From Capitulum mitella (lineage: Eukaryota; Arthropoda; Thecostraca; Pollicipedomorpha; Pollicipedidae): DNA of 64,000 bases. Within the stretch, counting starts at the first letter, position 1. Each line of letters starts with the position of its first letter. The position numbers and the translations under genes were made by a program. The DNA lies in contig CP099854.1 of the NCBI GenBank assembly GCA_030062745.1, positions 8,706,014-8,770,013 of the forward strand, read 5' to 3'. Positions 1-11,953 of this stretch are shown piece by piece. The notes beneath the pieces are model-generated. The model had not been told where the DNA came from. It did no database searches and worked only from the letters and a program-made list of their open reading frames with translations.

Positions 1-3000
1 CCAGGTGGTGGAATCTGAAGCGGAGGAAGTGGGACCTGAAGGGACGGACAGACTGGATGCTGCTGATAATGTCGTGGCGAAAAACCACAAAAATTGCAAG
101 TAACAGAAAAAGCAAACGGCGAGGAATCTGAACGGCGGAACTTTATAATGCGGCGGTGGGACATCGGGCAAAGGGGCCGTTGGCTCACGAGAACGGTATG
201 ACGACGGAGATGATGAACAAGATGATGAACACTGTGACGGTGACCGTTAGCGAGAAGAGCAGTGCGACGAAGGGACAATGGGCGACGGAACGCTGGGACT
301 GTGGCATAATAGCCGACAGGACGAAAAACAGGCATAACGTCGCGCTGCTCGGAATACAAATCAGCAGATGTGTCACCCGATATTCATGAAAAACCCAAGC
401 ATTTCGCCATGCTTGTGTACTGATATGCTTCTGTCAGTGGGATCATTTATCGTTTGGGATCATGGTGAAATTATGAAAGTTATGGCAGTGAGCCATGCCG
501 ATATATGGGGGCTCTTTCTACGACCAAATGACGTTTTTTTATTGAGGTACGTATAGTTCAAGAAACCTAGCCAACAAATGAACAAAAATTTCTAGGGAAT
601 CAAACGACAGTGAGGTCACGACATCGCAGGATGTTGCGGGGGACCACTGAGACGCCGGAACGTCGGGACAGAGGGACAAAGGGACGACGGCACGGGACGA
701 AGTCCAAGCCGGAGAACGCCGGCGCTGAGCCGACGCGCGGATGGCCCGACATCTCGTTGCTTGTCGGCTCAAAGGCACGTGTTTAAGTGGGCCATGGGTG
801 CAGCAGCCTGCGGCGCCGATCAGGTTTCAGCCCTAGGCAATTTCAACTCAGGCCCTGAGGTGCTGCACGGAGGAAGACCAGTTTTGCGGTAAAACACAAT
901 GGCCGTGTCTCTGCCAGCCGCTGCACTTTTCCGCGCCGCCGAGTCGTTCTGCCGTCGTCCGCCGCCCGACGAAGCAGGTGTTAAGCGCGACAGACCGCTG
1001 CTGAGGGCGGGCTGCTGCTGACGGCAGGCTGTTTCTGAGGCCTCGGCGGCCGGCGTCAGCCGCCTCAGGAGGGCAGCGGGTGCCGCGGCCGCCGCCGTTA
1101 GCCTCGTTTTGGCCGCGCCGCCCGCCGCCGGGTGCGTTTTTGTCGACGGTTTCCAGCGCCGAAGAGGGGCGCGCCCAGGCCGCCGCTTTGGCCGACGGTC
1201 TACGGATTCGTTAGTAGGGCTTGGTTCACAAACACGTTAGCTTGGAGAAGCCCACCCAGCCAACTGATTAGAGGCGACGAGTCCGGGTGAGGGCGCCGCT
1301 CGTTCCTCCCCTGTTTTGTCTCTGAAGGCGCCTCTGCCGCGGCCGTGGTACCGCTAAGTTACGACCACTGGTCAGGGTGATCATGAGCAGACGGACAGAT
1401 GGTGAGTACTGATCCTACGCACAGACTTTCTAGTACGCACTCTCACTGGTGCCGAAGCACTAGATAACATGTCAGTAGAGGCCACGCCCCTAATTTCTGA
1501 ATTTACGGTTACCCGACATTCAGCCATACGCCTCTCTATCAGAAACGCCACGTAGAGAGAGTTCACGTGCCGTTATTTTTCGAGCGATTTGTTTGCAACT
1601 TTATTGTGACGGGAGCGACAGAAAGGACAATAGATTGCTTCTTTGAGAAAGGCTGTCCGTTTTAATGTTGAGCTTTTAGTACGTGAGGGCAACTTGGCAG
1701 CGCGGCGAGGATATTACATCTGCATCGTCATGTTGCAAACGAAAAACTGTCACAGCGCTCTCGCGTCACATGGAACTACTTTGTCACAACAACTTAAATC
1801 CGTGACAAATACGGCGCGGTGGCGTCCCGTTTCTTCTACCCATTGTTAGTAACCAACACGGCAGAAACCGTGCAGAATAGGTCACTGACACCATGAAAAT
1901 AAATCGTTGTTACCAGTCACGTCAGTTTCCTGTTTTTCCTCCAGAGGCTTTCCTCTGGTGGACGCAGGCTCTGAGTTCTGAGCCGGAGAATGACGGCAAT
2001 GCTATCTATTGTCAAGTGTAAATGGAACGAACCGGTTCAGGCAGAGTAAGTCAGTGAAGGAGGTCAAAGCTGTCATGCCCATAATAAAAACCAGAGTCCT
2101 ATTTGTTTGCTTGTTTGCTTGTATGAACATAATTCACAGGTCCCTCTTAAATCACGCCTTTTTTATCAACAGTCTTGTTACAAAGGGAAATGAGTAAAAA
2201 TTGCTCAGAGCTTAGGCTAGGTCCATAGCCCATAACATTTAACCGAAATTAGTAAACGCCACTCTCATCCTGCAGTTTTAATTGTTGGTCTAAATGTGGG
2301 ACGATAACCACAAGTCACAAACAGAGGGCAAATATCAACTTAACTTCTGTTGAGAAAGCTGGAAACTGCGTGTCACTTAAATTGCCAATAAATAAAAATG
2401 TGCAAACCGTCTATGCCTCTTTGCCACAAAGCTCACAGCCCTTCGACATGTGAAACGTTCATGCGCAAGAGGAGCGGGCTGGAAGACGACGCAAAGCGAA
2501 GGTGACCTGCACGAACAAAGGAGGCGTGGTACAGGACTCCCCAGTCGGGTATCGGCCGGCTTTAATAAGCGCCGGCGAGCAAAAAGGGCAGCATCTGCTT
2601 TCACACGTCGCGAGAGCTTTAGTCTGCTCATCACGTGTGGCGAATGCCATGCGTGCCGGAGCTGATACAAAAACAGATGGGGTGTTCGGAAGACTCGGGG
2701 GGTGGTCGCGTGGAGGATGACCCAGCGCATCTTCGGCGTTCGCGATGAGTTTTTGTCGAACATCGGGCAACAACGAAACCAGACAGAAAGTGACATCTTG
2801 TACCGTGCTTTATTTATATGCTTTGCCCATCTTGTCGGGACATTTCAAAGTAAGATATAAAAACCCACGCCTGTGATAAAGACTTTCAAGATGCAAAACT
2901 GACAAACAGCAACTGTAGCGCTTAGCGACAGCATTCCTCTATTAAAAAATAAATCCCTAGTTTTCTCCGAAACACCAACGATCTGACCTAACGCAATTTT

Positions 3001-5884
3001 ACAGCCAGATTTGGTGTTACCTGAAACGACCTTAACTGACTACTGATAGCAAAACTTTACCATCGGGAACATAACATCAATAATGTAGATTACAAAAGCC
3101 AGTCTTTGGTTGACGTGGCTGCCTTGGAATTTTAGCACAAATCAAACGCCATTTTCCCATGGCAGATAAGACATTTCTGGACGCTTCCGGTGTTTCACAC
3201 TCATGAAATATTCCTGCAACCTCCTGCTTTGCTCAAATTTCCGAAGTGCTTCGGAAGTCATACCATAACCTTGTTCGACCTCGGTTGACACAAATCTGTG
3301 TTGGGCCCTTGAAACTGCGATGAATTCGTCCAAAACGAAGGAGATTTTTGATTGATGTCATGTTTACCCTTGTGGCCCCTTTAGTTCCCCAGATTTGCGT
3401 ACTGTGAAGACCACGGGGGCCTTCGAGATTCTCGAGAGCTATCACCGGAAGCGATGAAGGAGTTTCGAGGGTCCTGATTTTGGTTGCATAACCGTCACCA
3501 GTGTTGCTTGTGTTTCATAACACAAAGCTGCGCGTCAACGGCAGCAATGGAAGAAAGCCAATAACGTGTTTTTTTTGCTTTTTTACTTTCCAGAGCAAAA
3601 GGGTCAAAAATGGCATTCATAGGCTTCCGGGCTTTGGCCATGATTATAACCATAGACAATCTGATTTTTGTCGCTTCTAAAGATGGCTATGGCTGAAGCG
3701 TTGAGTCCTTTAATATATATATATAGTGTGTGTAAACTCGGAATTCTGCCACATTAAAGAAGGGTCCCACAATAAAGAAGTTCTCTAGGCGACCACCCTT
3801 ATTCTTATAATCATTTCCAAAACAACTCAGTCGCTTCTGTGGGATGAACAAAGAAGAACGGCTCTTTGACAAAATGATGACGTTATTTCGCTTTGGTGAA
3901 TGAACTGCAATCAGGCAAGACGACGATAACAGAGCTGCTTCAGTGGTGCAATCGGTCATGCTGACAGAAACGCAAAGTTGATGCAGTCAAATAATAAAAG
4001 GCTTGCGAAACTCTACAGTCGTCAACACACATACCTATCGGCGAAATCAGTCACATCCTCGTTTATTCAGCTTGAAACAGACCTTAACTGAGCGCAGCTG
4101 CTCAGGAGAAGGTCTGCAACTGGCGCTGAGTGCTAATCGGAATTAACCTTCGCCAATACGGGAGAAGGGTTGGTTTGCGCACCCATTTTCACGTTTTTTT
4201 TTTCCTTTACATCGACTTTGGAGGGATCATGATGTATCACGTCAACGCTGACTTGTGTACCAACATTAGAGTTCTTCCCTTATCGGCATCGCGCTAGAAG
4301 AAATGTGCGGAGATTTTTGTTCCAACACCGGGACGTGGTTTCGACCCTGTTTCGAGGCTAAGTCCCATCGGTCCGTTCGTTGAATGTTTCTCTGCACTTT
4401 GCCGTCAGGTTGCAGTGAACAGTGCTTAATGGAGTCTGAAGCCAAAGAAGTCCATAACAAACGGAAACCTATTCCACTACTCCTAGGCCGTTTTTGCCGA
4501 TGTTGCAGCTTCTTGCGGTGGTACAAGTACACGAACCGGAGGGCGTAAAACATTAATCCTCGCCAGACGAGAAACGGGGGTGGCTTGCCAACCCCTATGA
4601 GTTTCTTCTGGGACTGCCGGGGATGGCCCTAGTCAACAACCTGAAAGTTACTGTAGCTAACTTTGCACCTTTTCCGCATTTTCCAGAAGAATTATTACCA
4701 TGGTATGTCAGGTCGCCGAGTTATCAAGTTATTCTCGAGACCCTGTAAGCCGATTTTCTAGACGACGTCATGGCTTCATTCTCTGGTGTCTGAGGGGACA
4801 TGGGGTCCGTTTTTAAATCACGACTGTTACAGCGTATGCTAGCCGACATAGCGAGGTGCAAGCTAAGTGACTTTTCCGAGGCCAAGTGAGGCCACTGACC
4901 TTATTTGACCCCAAAGTGCATTTGAACCAGTCTATAGATATTGGACGTTGTTTTAAGTACTACGTTTACCCCACTAGATGATGAGAACAATATTCCGCAG
5001 TGTCGACCCATAGTTTGTGGTACTAGCCGCACCATAAAAGATACTGATGACATTTGACTTCTCACTGACCTGACCATGACTCGAAGAAACTAAAACCACC
5101 ACTAAAAACAAACAGTGGTCAATTCTAATACCACGTCACCACGAAAGTGTGCGTTATACGGCCTTCAGCCTTAAAACCACAACGACGGCAGGGAGGACGG
5201 GAAAAGGCGTGATATTCTCATTTGCGATGACCTGAAAAGTCACCAGGTGACCTTGAAGGCTCATCATGGATCATTAGAATCGGAAGGAGACAAGCTACTC
5301 ACTCGTCTTTGTTTTGCTACTCGATCTTAATAAGGAGCGAACTGGGCAAAGGGGCGGGGGGAGCAAACCCCATCCCCTCATCGAACATCTCGTCGAGGAC
5401 GTATGTGAGAAACCCTTTCGTCCGGCAAAGATTAAAGGCATGCTTAGCAAAGGAGAATGGGGGCAAAACGATGCGGAACCCGTAATCACAAGCTAGAGTA
5501 CTTCCGCTTGGGCCTATTTTTTATACAGACTAACGAAAGCAAACGTGTTCACTTGCCAAAATAATGTCCTGATTAACGTTCCATCCTTTATGTGATAAAT
5601 ACAGGTGCAAAAGACAACCGCAAAGTGGCGAGTAAAAGGATGAATAGGATAAACCACAGCTTATCTTTGAAGAAAAAAGCACTGTGACGTTTTAAACGTT
5701 GCCTACATGGTTATCATAATAAGTCCGTTATTGCCAACAGAGGTGACCTTAGTCATTGGCGAAGCATTATGAGAGACAGTCGTCTTTTGCCGAAATTCAG
5801 CGGCGCCTCTCTATGCGTTACATGGAAAGAAAGGTTTGTGAAAACCTCGGTTTGTTTTAGCTCTTGACCATTTGGGAGCATGGT
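1..5884. other. No gene supported; CpG-rich island at about 690-1210
   Basis: Only short, unrecognisable open frames are present. The island at 690-1210 is dense in CCG/CGG and could be a promoter of a gene to the left or on the minus strand, but no exon with a good start and splice signal was found. The rest is AT-richer unique-looking DNA without repeats I could identify. Confidence 0.5.
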
Positions 5885-6098
5885 CAAGAATAAAAATGAA
5901 AACACGCAAACAGTGGTCCCAAACACATGCCAGTCCTCCCACGTCCGAACCTACCTTCATGGTGCGTGCTCTCGTTTCACGGCTGTTGCCACGAATGCAT
6001 TTGCCCGGCTGCGTGCTGACACTTTTGTTTCGGAGTTGCCATGTGCGTGCGACGCTCCTGACACCTGACGGCCGTCTGAGGAAACACCGCCGGCTGGG
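5885..6098 (-). repeat. Dispersed repeat R1, copy 1
   Basis: The reverse complement matches 23930-24145 over roughly 210 bp with scattered substitutions and few gaps. In the minus direction it contains ATGAAG followed by GTAGGT (5960 down to 5949), a start codon plus splice-donor arrangement. Similarity continues on both sides of that site, and substitutions are not concentrated at third positions of the long overlapping frames. I therefore call it a repeat and not a gene. Confidence 0.7.
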
Positions 6099-8133
6099 CG
6101 CGGCCCCAGGAAAGGCAGAGCCGTCGGCGTGACCGGATGCACGGCTGGAGGTCAAGAACTGCTCCGACCGAAGCCGAGATGCCCCTATTTCAAAGAAACG
6201 GAACGATTTGAGGCATCCGCCACCTGTGGTCGCTATCACACGTACCGTTCTCCGGAATCAGGTAGCTATGAAATGATCTTTACCACCAAAAGGTCCATAA
6301 GCCAATCACAATCAACCAGTTTCATGCGCGGAAGCTTCCAGCAATTGATTCAATGTGTGACTGCCGTGGAAATACGCTAAATCATCTCGCGTCTACAAAA
6401 TGATATGAAATCGGCACACGGGCGGATCCAGACCGTGCGCCACGGCCCACCATCTGTGTAACTTAACCTCCCCCGAAATGTTGATTTTCCTCCGTTTTCG
6501 AACACTTTGTTTCATCATTCTCCAAAACTAGCATCTATACGGGCAAAATATTTACCTCAGAAGCAAAATGTTTGCAATTCCCCTTGGAAGGGGGTGTGGA
6601 AGACTTGTTGGTTCTGGGTTTCCAACGAAATTCCCATTTTGGATCCACCTGGCATCGATACCACTGGCTAAATGGAACCACGGCTCCTGGTAGCTCATTT
6701 ATCTCACTGAGAGTCATCTACTGCTGAGGGGTCATGTTTACATTGGTTCACGGCTATCACGAATTATGCGTGACAGAAGCATACAAATTACTTAGTATGT
6801 ATAGAGCATTGTAAGATATTATTTATGTTTACTCCAAAACCTGTCACAGCAAACCGACCAACATGCGTTTGGGATAGCCATCTTACGGCAAAATGAATTG
6901 GTTGGACCATTTTTCATTTTCCACATTATTCCCGAAGAAGCTGGAAGAAGGAAGCGCAGCAATTCCGGATGGTAAATCTAGCGTCCAAGGGTTTTCCGTA
7001 TAATTAGCACGATGGGTTTTATGAATGAACCCGGACACTTTCCGAGCCGCGTCAATAGACGTTTTTTTGCATACGAAAGTTGAAGCTTCTTTCCTTCCCT
7101 TAAGAACTTTGATGCTAATTACCCGACAGGAAAATTTTATCGCAACCTACATTACATTTAAAAAGTAATGTAGAAATCTGCACATCATTTCGGCCGATCT
7201 TTTGCCGATTTTTGACCTGATTGTTGGCAATTTTTGAAGATATGCCAGAAGAAGGTTGGCCAAAATTTCCGGCCAAATTTTGGACCCGGCATGAAGGGAC
7301 CGGAGATTTACGTGGCAGTGATTCCAGAACACCTGGTTCTGTGCTGGAGCACTTTCGGCCGAACAAGTGCATGGTAAGGCACGACATAAAGAAGGGTACG
7401 GACGAAACCAAACGTGTACTTGGAGCGGCGGCGCAGATCATTCTGGGGGGCGGGGGGTGCAAGTCCAGAAATGCGTGTGTACGCACGTTTAGCTAGGAAC
7501 GTTTTCCTGCGCAGAGCTCCTCTCCTGCTGTCGTGGAGCTCTTGCCCCTGCCGCGCCCCTGTCCGCTTCCCTGACAGCAGGAAGTAACAGACCGAGTCGG
7601 CGGTCCGCGACAACCTGTTCCGCCGGGCACCTCCCTCCCGGCACGGGCACCTCCCTCCCGGCACGGGCACCTCCCTCCCGGCACGGGCACCTCCCTCCTG
7701 GCACGGGCACCTCCCTCCCGGCACGGGCACCTCCCTCCCGGCACGCCAGCCTCGCGACAAACCGCGCGGCCTCGGCCAGAAAGCGCGGGCTCTCCGTCAT
7801 CACGCAGTTACTATTCAGTTATCAAGCCATTACTTTTTTGCCGCGCTGGGCAGCCTCACCCGTGGGAATGAAGTCAAGTCGCTGACCAGGTCGCACGGCC
7901 GGCCGCGGACGGTAACAGGAGACGGCTTAAAGGGACGCCGCCGTTGCCGAGCCAGCGCTAAAAGGTCCCAAGACGAATAGGTACAACGGGTCTGACATCC
8001 CTGAAGAGGAACGGTCTGTCTTGTCCGGGGCGGAGCAGCGCGGTGAGCGAGGGAGAAGTGCGTCACGCGCTGCCCTCTAAGATTCATGGGACAAAGCGAG
8101 GAACTTTGACATGACCAGCTTAAGGGATATGAC
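6099..8133. other. No gene supported; minisatellite and GC-rich stretch
   Basis: It holds the 20-bp minisatellite (7625-7744) in a GC-rich stretch (7490-8060). GGGCGGATCCAG at about 6421 resembles an isolated hAT-type end, but no partner end was found. No coding exon is recognisable. Confidence 0.5.
7625..7744. repeat. 20-bp minisatellite, six units
   Basis: The unit GGGCACCTCCCTCCCGGCAC is repeated six times with a single C-to-T change. It lies in a GC-rich stretch (7490-8060). All three minus frames stay open (PVPGGRCPC, AREGGARAG) because 20 is not a multiple of three and the unit has no stop in any frame, so the long minus frames are not evidence for coding. Confidence 0.95.
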
Positions 8134-8141
8134 TTAACGTT

Positions 8142-8143
<2 letters not shown>

Positions 8144-8209
<66 letters not shown>
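8144..8209. repeat. (TA)n microsatellite, 33 units, at the end of element B copy 1
   Basis: An uninterrupted TA tract sits exactly where the terminal bases of B should be. Apparent minus-strand Tyr-Ile repeats in open frames here are artefacts of the tract. Confidence 0.95.
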
Positions 8210-8210
<1 letters not shown>

Positions 8211-8544
8211 GGTCGGCGACGATCACGCTCGACTGCGTGGCTGACTGCCCCCTCAAACTCACGAACGGTTAGTCGCACGATACAAATAAGCACACTGTTG
8301 GAAAGCTCGTGTCGAGTAGAGCTCGAAACTGATCTCATTTTTAGTTTTGGGTAATATGTAAGCAATTTACGCTTCATATATGTTTTCTCATAGCCGACCG
8401 CATAAGACCGAGGAACGGCCTGAATCTCAAGGGCTGTTACTAATAACGCATAGGTAAAGGCACCAGCGCACAAGTAAAAGTCCGCAAATGCCGATACACA
8501 TCTAAATTCTCGGATTTGTTCTATATGTACGCCGAAACGTTCAG

Positions 8545-9760
8545 TTAACCCTATTCCCGGAGGGCTAGACGGTATGGCCGATTCCCGGCAGGGGGGGGGC
8601 GGATTCGGCCCCCCCTGAGATCTCGAGAACTACTTATCCGATTTCATCGCAATAAACGGCAATCGATTTGCCGTGACGTGAGCTACATTTTTATAAAAAA
8701 CAAATTTTCAAAATTTTGAAATTTGTGGATACAGGGGGGCAAAAATGTCAAAATGGGGGGTACTTTTTGACTTCTTATAACTCCGTTGTTGATGGACCGA
8801 TTTCGATGAAACTGGCATCAATCGAGAGATTATGAATAGGGCTTTTACCATGGGTATGCAAACTTAAAATTTTGAGAAAATTCATGGGCGTTCACAGGGT
8901 TTCAAAAATAGGGGGATTAGTTTTCTAATAACGGAATGAACAAAAGAGGCCAAAACACTTTTTTAGCTTCTGCTAGTTATGTTATGCTAAAGAAGTACAA
9001 ATCGCATTACAATGTTTGTATAATGTTAGCATAGGCAGTGCCAGGGACATAAAAAAGGGGGAACTGTCATGGTCACACGTTCTTCAGATCAACTTGTGAC
9101 CTTTGACCTTAAATGACCTCCAGTGACCTTGGGATCACCTGGAATGATGTCGTGTGCATTCAATATTATCTGTAAACGTTTTTAATCGATTAAATTCACT
9201 CTATTCCAAAAAATTCATTTTTTGGCTTTTGCGATATAGGGTACGCGCACTGACATTTTAGGTCATAGCCCCGTGACCCGACCTGATATCAAGCTGAAAC
9301 TTGGTACACAAGTAGAGGGCATCTTTCTACGTCATATATATTTCGGGTTTGGCATTTGAAAAAACGGCGCCGAAATTATTGCGAAAAAACAAATTTTGAC
9401 TTTTGACCTTGACTTGACCTTGTAAAGTGACCTCAGATAAATAAAATTACATATGCACATTGCCCAACTATTTATCTATACATTCATATAAAGTTTTAAG
9501 TTCTATCTTAAAAACTCTGTTTTTGGCAGACATTTTCCTTTTACCCTCAACATGGCCAAAAATGACCTGAGGTGCCTCCCAAAAACGTTGCCTGGCTCCG
9601 CCCCTGAGCAAAATAGAATTTCAAAATTTTGTCACGGCGCGTAGAAGGAATAGCTAAGAAAGTCACCAAGTTTCGTGAAGCTGCGTTAAAAAGCCTGGAA
9701 TTGGCAAGCAAAAAACCCGAGGGGGGCGGATTCCGCCCCCCCTGCCCGGAATAGGGTTAA
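8545..9760. mobile_element. TTAA element A, copy 1 (piggyBac-like, non-autonomous), nested in B copy 1
   Basis: TTAA duplications at 8545-8548 and 9757-9760 bound a 1.2-kb unit with inverted ends TTAACCCTATTCCCGG and CCCGGAATAGGGTTAA. TTAA target duplication with CCC-starting ends is the piggyBac signature. No transposase open frame is present, so it would be mobilised in trans. A 9-bp G:C hairpin with ATT loop lies just inside the right end (9721-9741), and a related G-run/C-run lies inside the left end. The interior carries TGACCT motifs, including a perfect DR1 at 9097-9109. Most small open frames here are chance. Confidence 0.85.
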
Positions 9761-11119
9761 GGACACGGCAATTTTCATGCCGGCTGTTGGCGGGCGTGTC
9801 AGCCGTAAACAGTAAGAAATTAGCGGAAATTAATTTTAGCGTTCGTTTATTTTCGCTACATAACCCTATCCATGTAAATTTTGTTGATCTTAGTGGTTCT
9901 TGTGATGGTTTCTCATGCTCAAATTTTGGAAAAATGATTAGTTACCAATGTACACAACTGGCTCAGCTTAATTCGCGAGAGCCCGTTTATTTCCGAACTA
10001 TGCAATTTTTGAGACCTATTGAGGTTCTTGGTATTACTTACGTCTGTGAAAGCCAGTTCTGACATTTTCTACTCATTCTGAGTAATTCATCGCTGATTTT
10101 GATGACGGTACATTTCAGCTCACAGCAATTATTCGTGACCTGACCTCAGGTCAATGTCTGGAAGTCACTGATACTTTGCCCATTGATGGTAACTGGATTT
10201 CTGCTCCACTCCACACTAAAAACGTTATGAAAAATTCCGCCAATTTCCTCAAAAAACGACAGCATGTCTTAAAAATGGTCTTGACATTAGGTCAATGGCC
10301 CAGAATATTTCGAAAAATGTAAGATAGCAGATTTGCTGCAACTATCAAGGTCACTGATCCCTGAAAGTATTATTGTGGTATCTTGTTTTGCGAAAAAGTT
10401 ACGGGGCGTTAAACGTTTTCGGACATAGGTCCGTTTGACCTGACCTAGGTCAGACACCTAACTTGACCTAAGATCAAAACTTTGACATAATGTGCAAAAA
10501 TGATCAAGCAAAAGGTACACAGAGTTTCATGGCGCTGTGTTTGTTCGTTCTCTTGCAATCCTAGAAAAATCTCAGGGGCGCCGGTCAACCGCCCCCCCTC
10601 AGTCGGGGACGGGTTAAAATTGGTCCGTTGTAGTCAGTGGTTGTTTTTTTCTTGGTGTCAAGCTCAGGTCAATGAACGCTGGAACAGTAATATCAGCCTT
10701 TACTAGGCTGCTTGTGCCGACAGTGATATTTCATCGCCACAGACCATGCTTCTGATCACTGAGAAGAATAAAAATTGTTTTCGGCGTTGAAATCAGCGAT
10801 ACATATTATCCTGTGGTTCGTTTAAAGTCATTTGGGGGTCATATGAGATGCCCGACCTTACATCATTTTGAACATTTTACTGAATTTTCAAACCCTGTTT
10901 TGCAGTCAAGCCTGCGTCCAGACAATCCATTAAAAATAGGGTCGGCGCAGCAGGGACGGGACGGGAGGGGGGCAAGGCGGACAGTTGTTCCCCTGCTAGC
11001 GGGCAGGAGGCAAGAATAGGCTCTCCCCTGGAAAAATTGGGAGGCCCCTTTTACTTACACCAAAAATTTTCAGTTATACAAAATTCAGATCAAGGTGGCC
11101 CCCATAACTGAGCGAGGTG

Positions 11120-11375
11120 GTGCTTGATCGGGTTCAGGAGGCTCTTTTCCGCATCAAGCGGCCTTTTGTCTGGATCAGGAGGCCCCCTTTATGAATCAGG
11201 AGGCACCTGCCTGGATTAGGAGACTCCCTCTATGCATCAGGGACTCCTGGATCTGGAACATGAGTCCCTATTTTGGGATAAGGAGGCCTTTTACCGGATC
11301 GGGAAGATCCCTGCAGGAATCAGGAGGCCACCATGCGTGGAGGCTCCATTTTGTCCAGGAGGCCCTTTAAAAACT
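11120..11375. repeat. Degenerate tandem repeat (GGATCAGGAGGCC type)
   Basis: About nine loosely conserved units of 25-35 bp each contain GGATCAGGAGGC or variants (GGTTCAGGAGGC, GAATCAGGAGGCAC, GGATTAGGAG, GGGATAAGGAGGCC, GTCCAGGAGGCC), with T/C-rich spacers. It looks like an old decayed minisatellite. Confidence 0.7.
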
Positions 11376-11884
11376 CCGCTCTCGCCCCTCCCCAACTCAA
11401 AATCCGTTTCGCCACCCTTCTCCATATGTTGTCAAACTCCCGTGGAAGTCAAAATGTGGCTCAGGTCTAGAAAAAATGGGTTGCAGGCCCTTGAGAATAG
11501 CGATACAACTCGGTGCTTTGAAATGACCTGATAACACGTGTTTCTCTGGAAAAATTTCTTTGGAAAGGATGCGTGGTCAGCTACTGCGAATCTCAGATTC
11601 TTGTTGCCAGCCGTGCACCGGAAGTCCACGATAAATGCCATAGGGAAAGGCAGGTGGCAACCACGTCCACGTCCGGTGAGAACTACTTATCATATTTAGC
11701 TTTTCTAGTAAAGTTTGCGCAGGCCTCCTAACGGTAATCATGTTTGTTGGTCTCATTATTCGTGACATTAGTTGCTAAAATTTGAAATAGAGCCAAAATA
11801 TGTTTATTAGACATGGAAAGCAAAATTCTTGACTTTTCCTTTCACTAACTGTTAATTCTCTGGTCAACAAGATTGGATAAAACC

Positions 11885-11953
11885 AATGACACCGGCGTCA
11901 TTAAAATGATGCCAATGATGACAATGATGATGACAAATGACACCGGCGTCATT
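11885..11953. repeat. Twin 18-bp imperfect palindromes
   Basis: AATGACACCGGCGTCATT occurs identically at 11885-11902 and 11936-11953. Each copy is an inverted repeat (AATGAC/GTCATT around ACCGGC). Between them lie ATGATG-type short repeats. Confidence 0.85.

Larger units (their letters stand above)
8134..10617. mobile_element. TTAA element B, copy 1, interrupted by element A
   Basis: Segments 8210-8544 and 9761-10617 are collinear with the reverse complement of B copy 2 (42089-43308). At the junction, CGTTCAG-TTAA and TTAA-GGACACGG match the uninterrupted TTAA at 42943-42946 in copy 2. The right end is GGGTTAA at 10614-10617. The left end is taken as TTAA at 8134, and the terminal bases between it and CGGTCGGCG have been replaced by an expanded TA tract. 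Without element A it is about 1.2 kb. Confidence 0.85.

Noticed and set aside
5811..6239. 142-residue minus frame and 86-residue plus frame over repeat R1
   Set aside because: The second R1 copy at 23930 keeps similar frames, but substitutions are not biased to third positions, so selection on protein is not supported.
7308..7803. Overlapping minus-strand open frames of 83-150 residues rich in PGGRCPC/GARAG
   Set aside because: They arise from the 20-bp minisatellite, which has no stop in any minus frame. The three frames encode the same peptide units in rotation.
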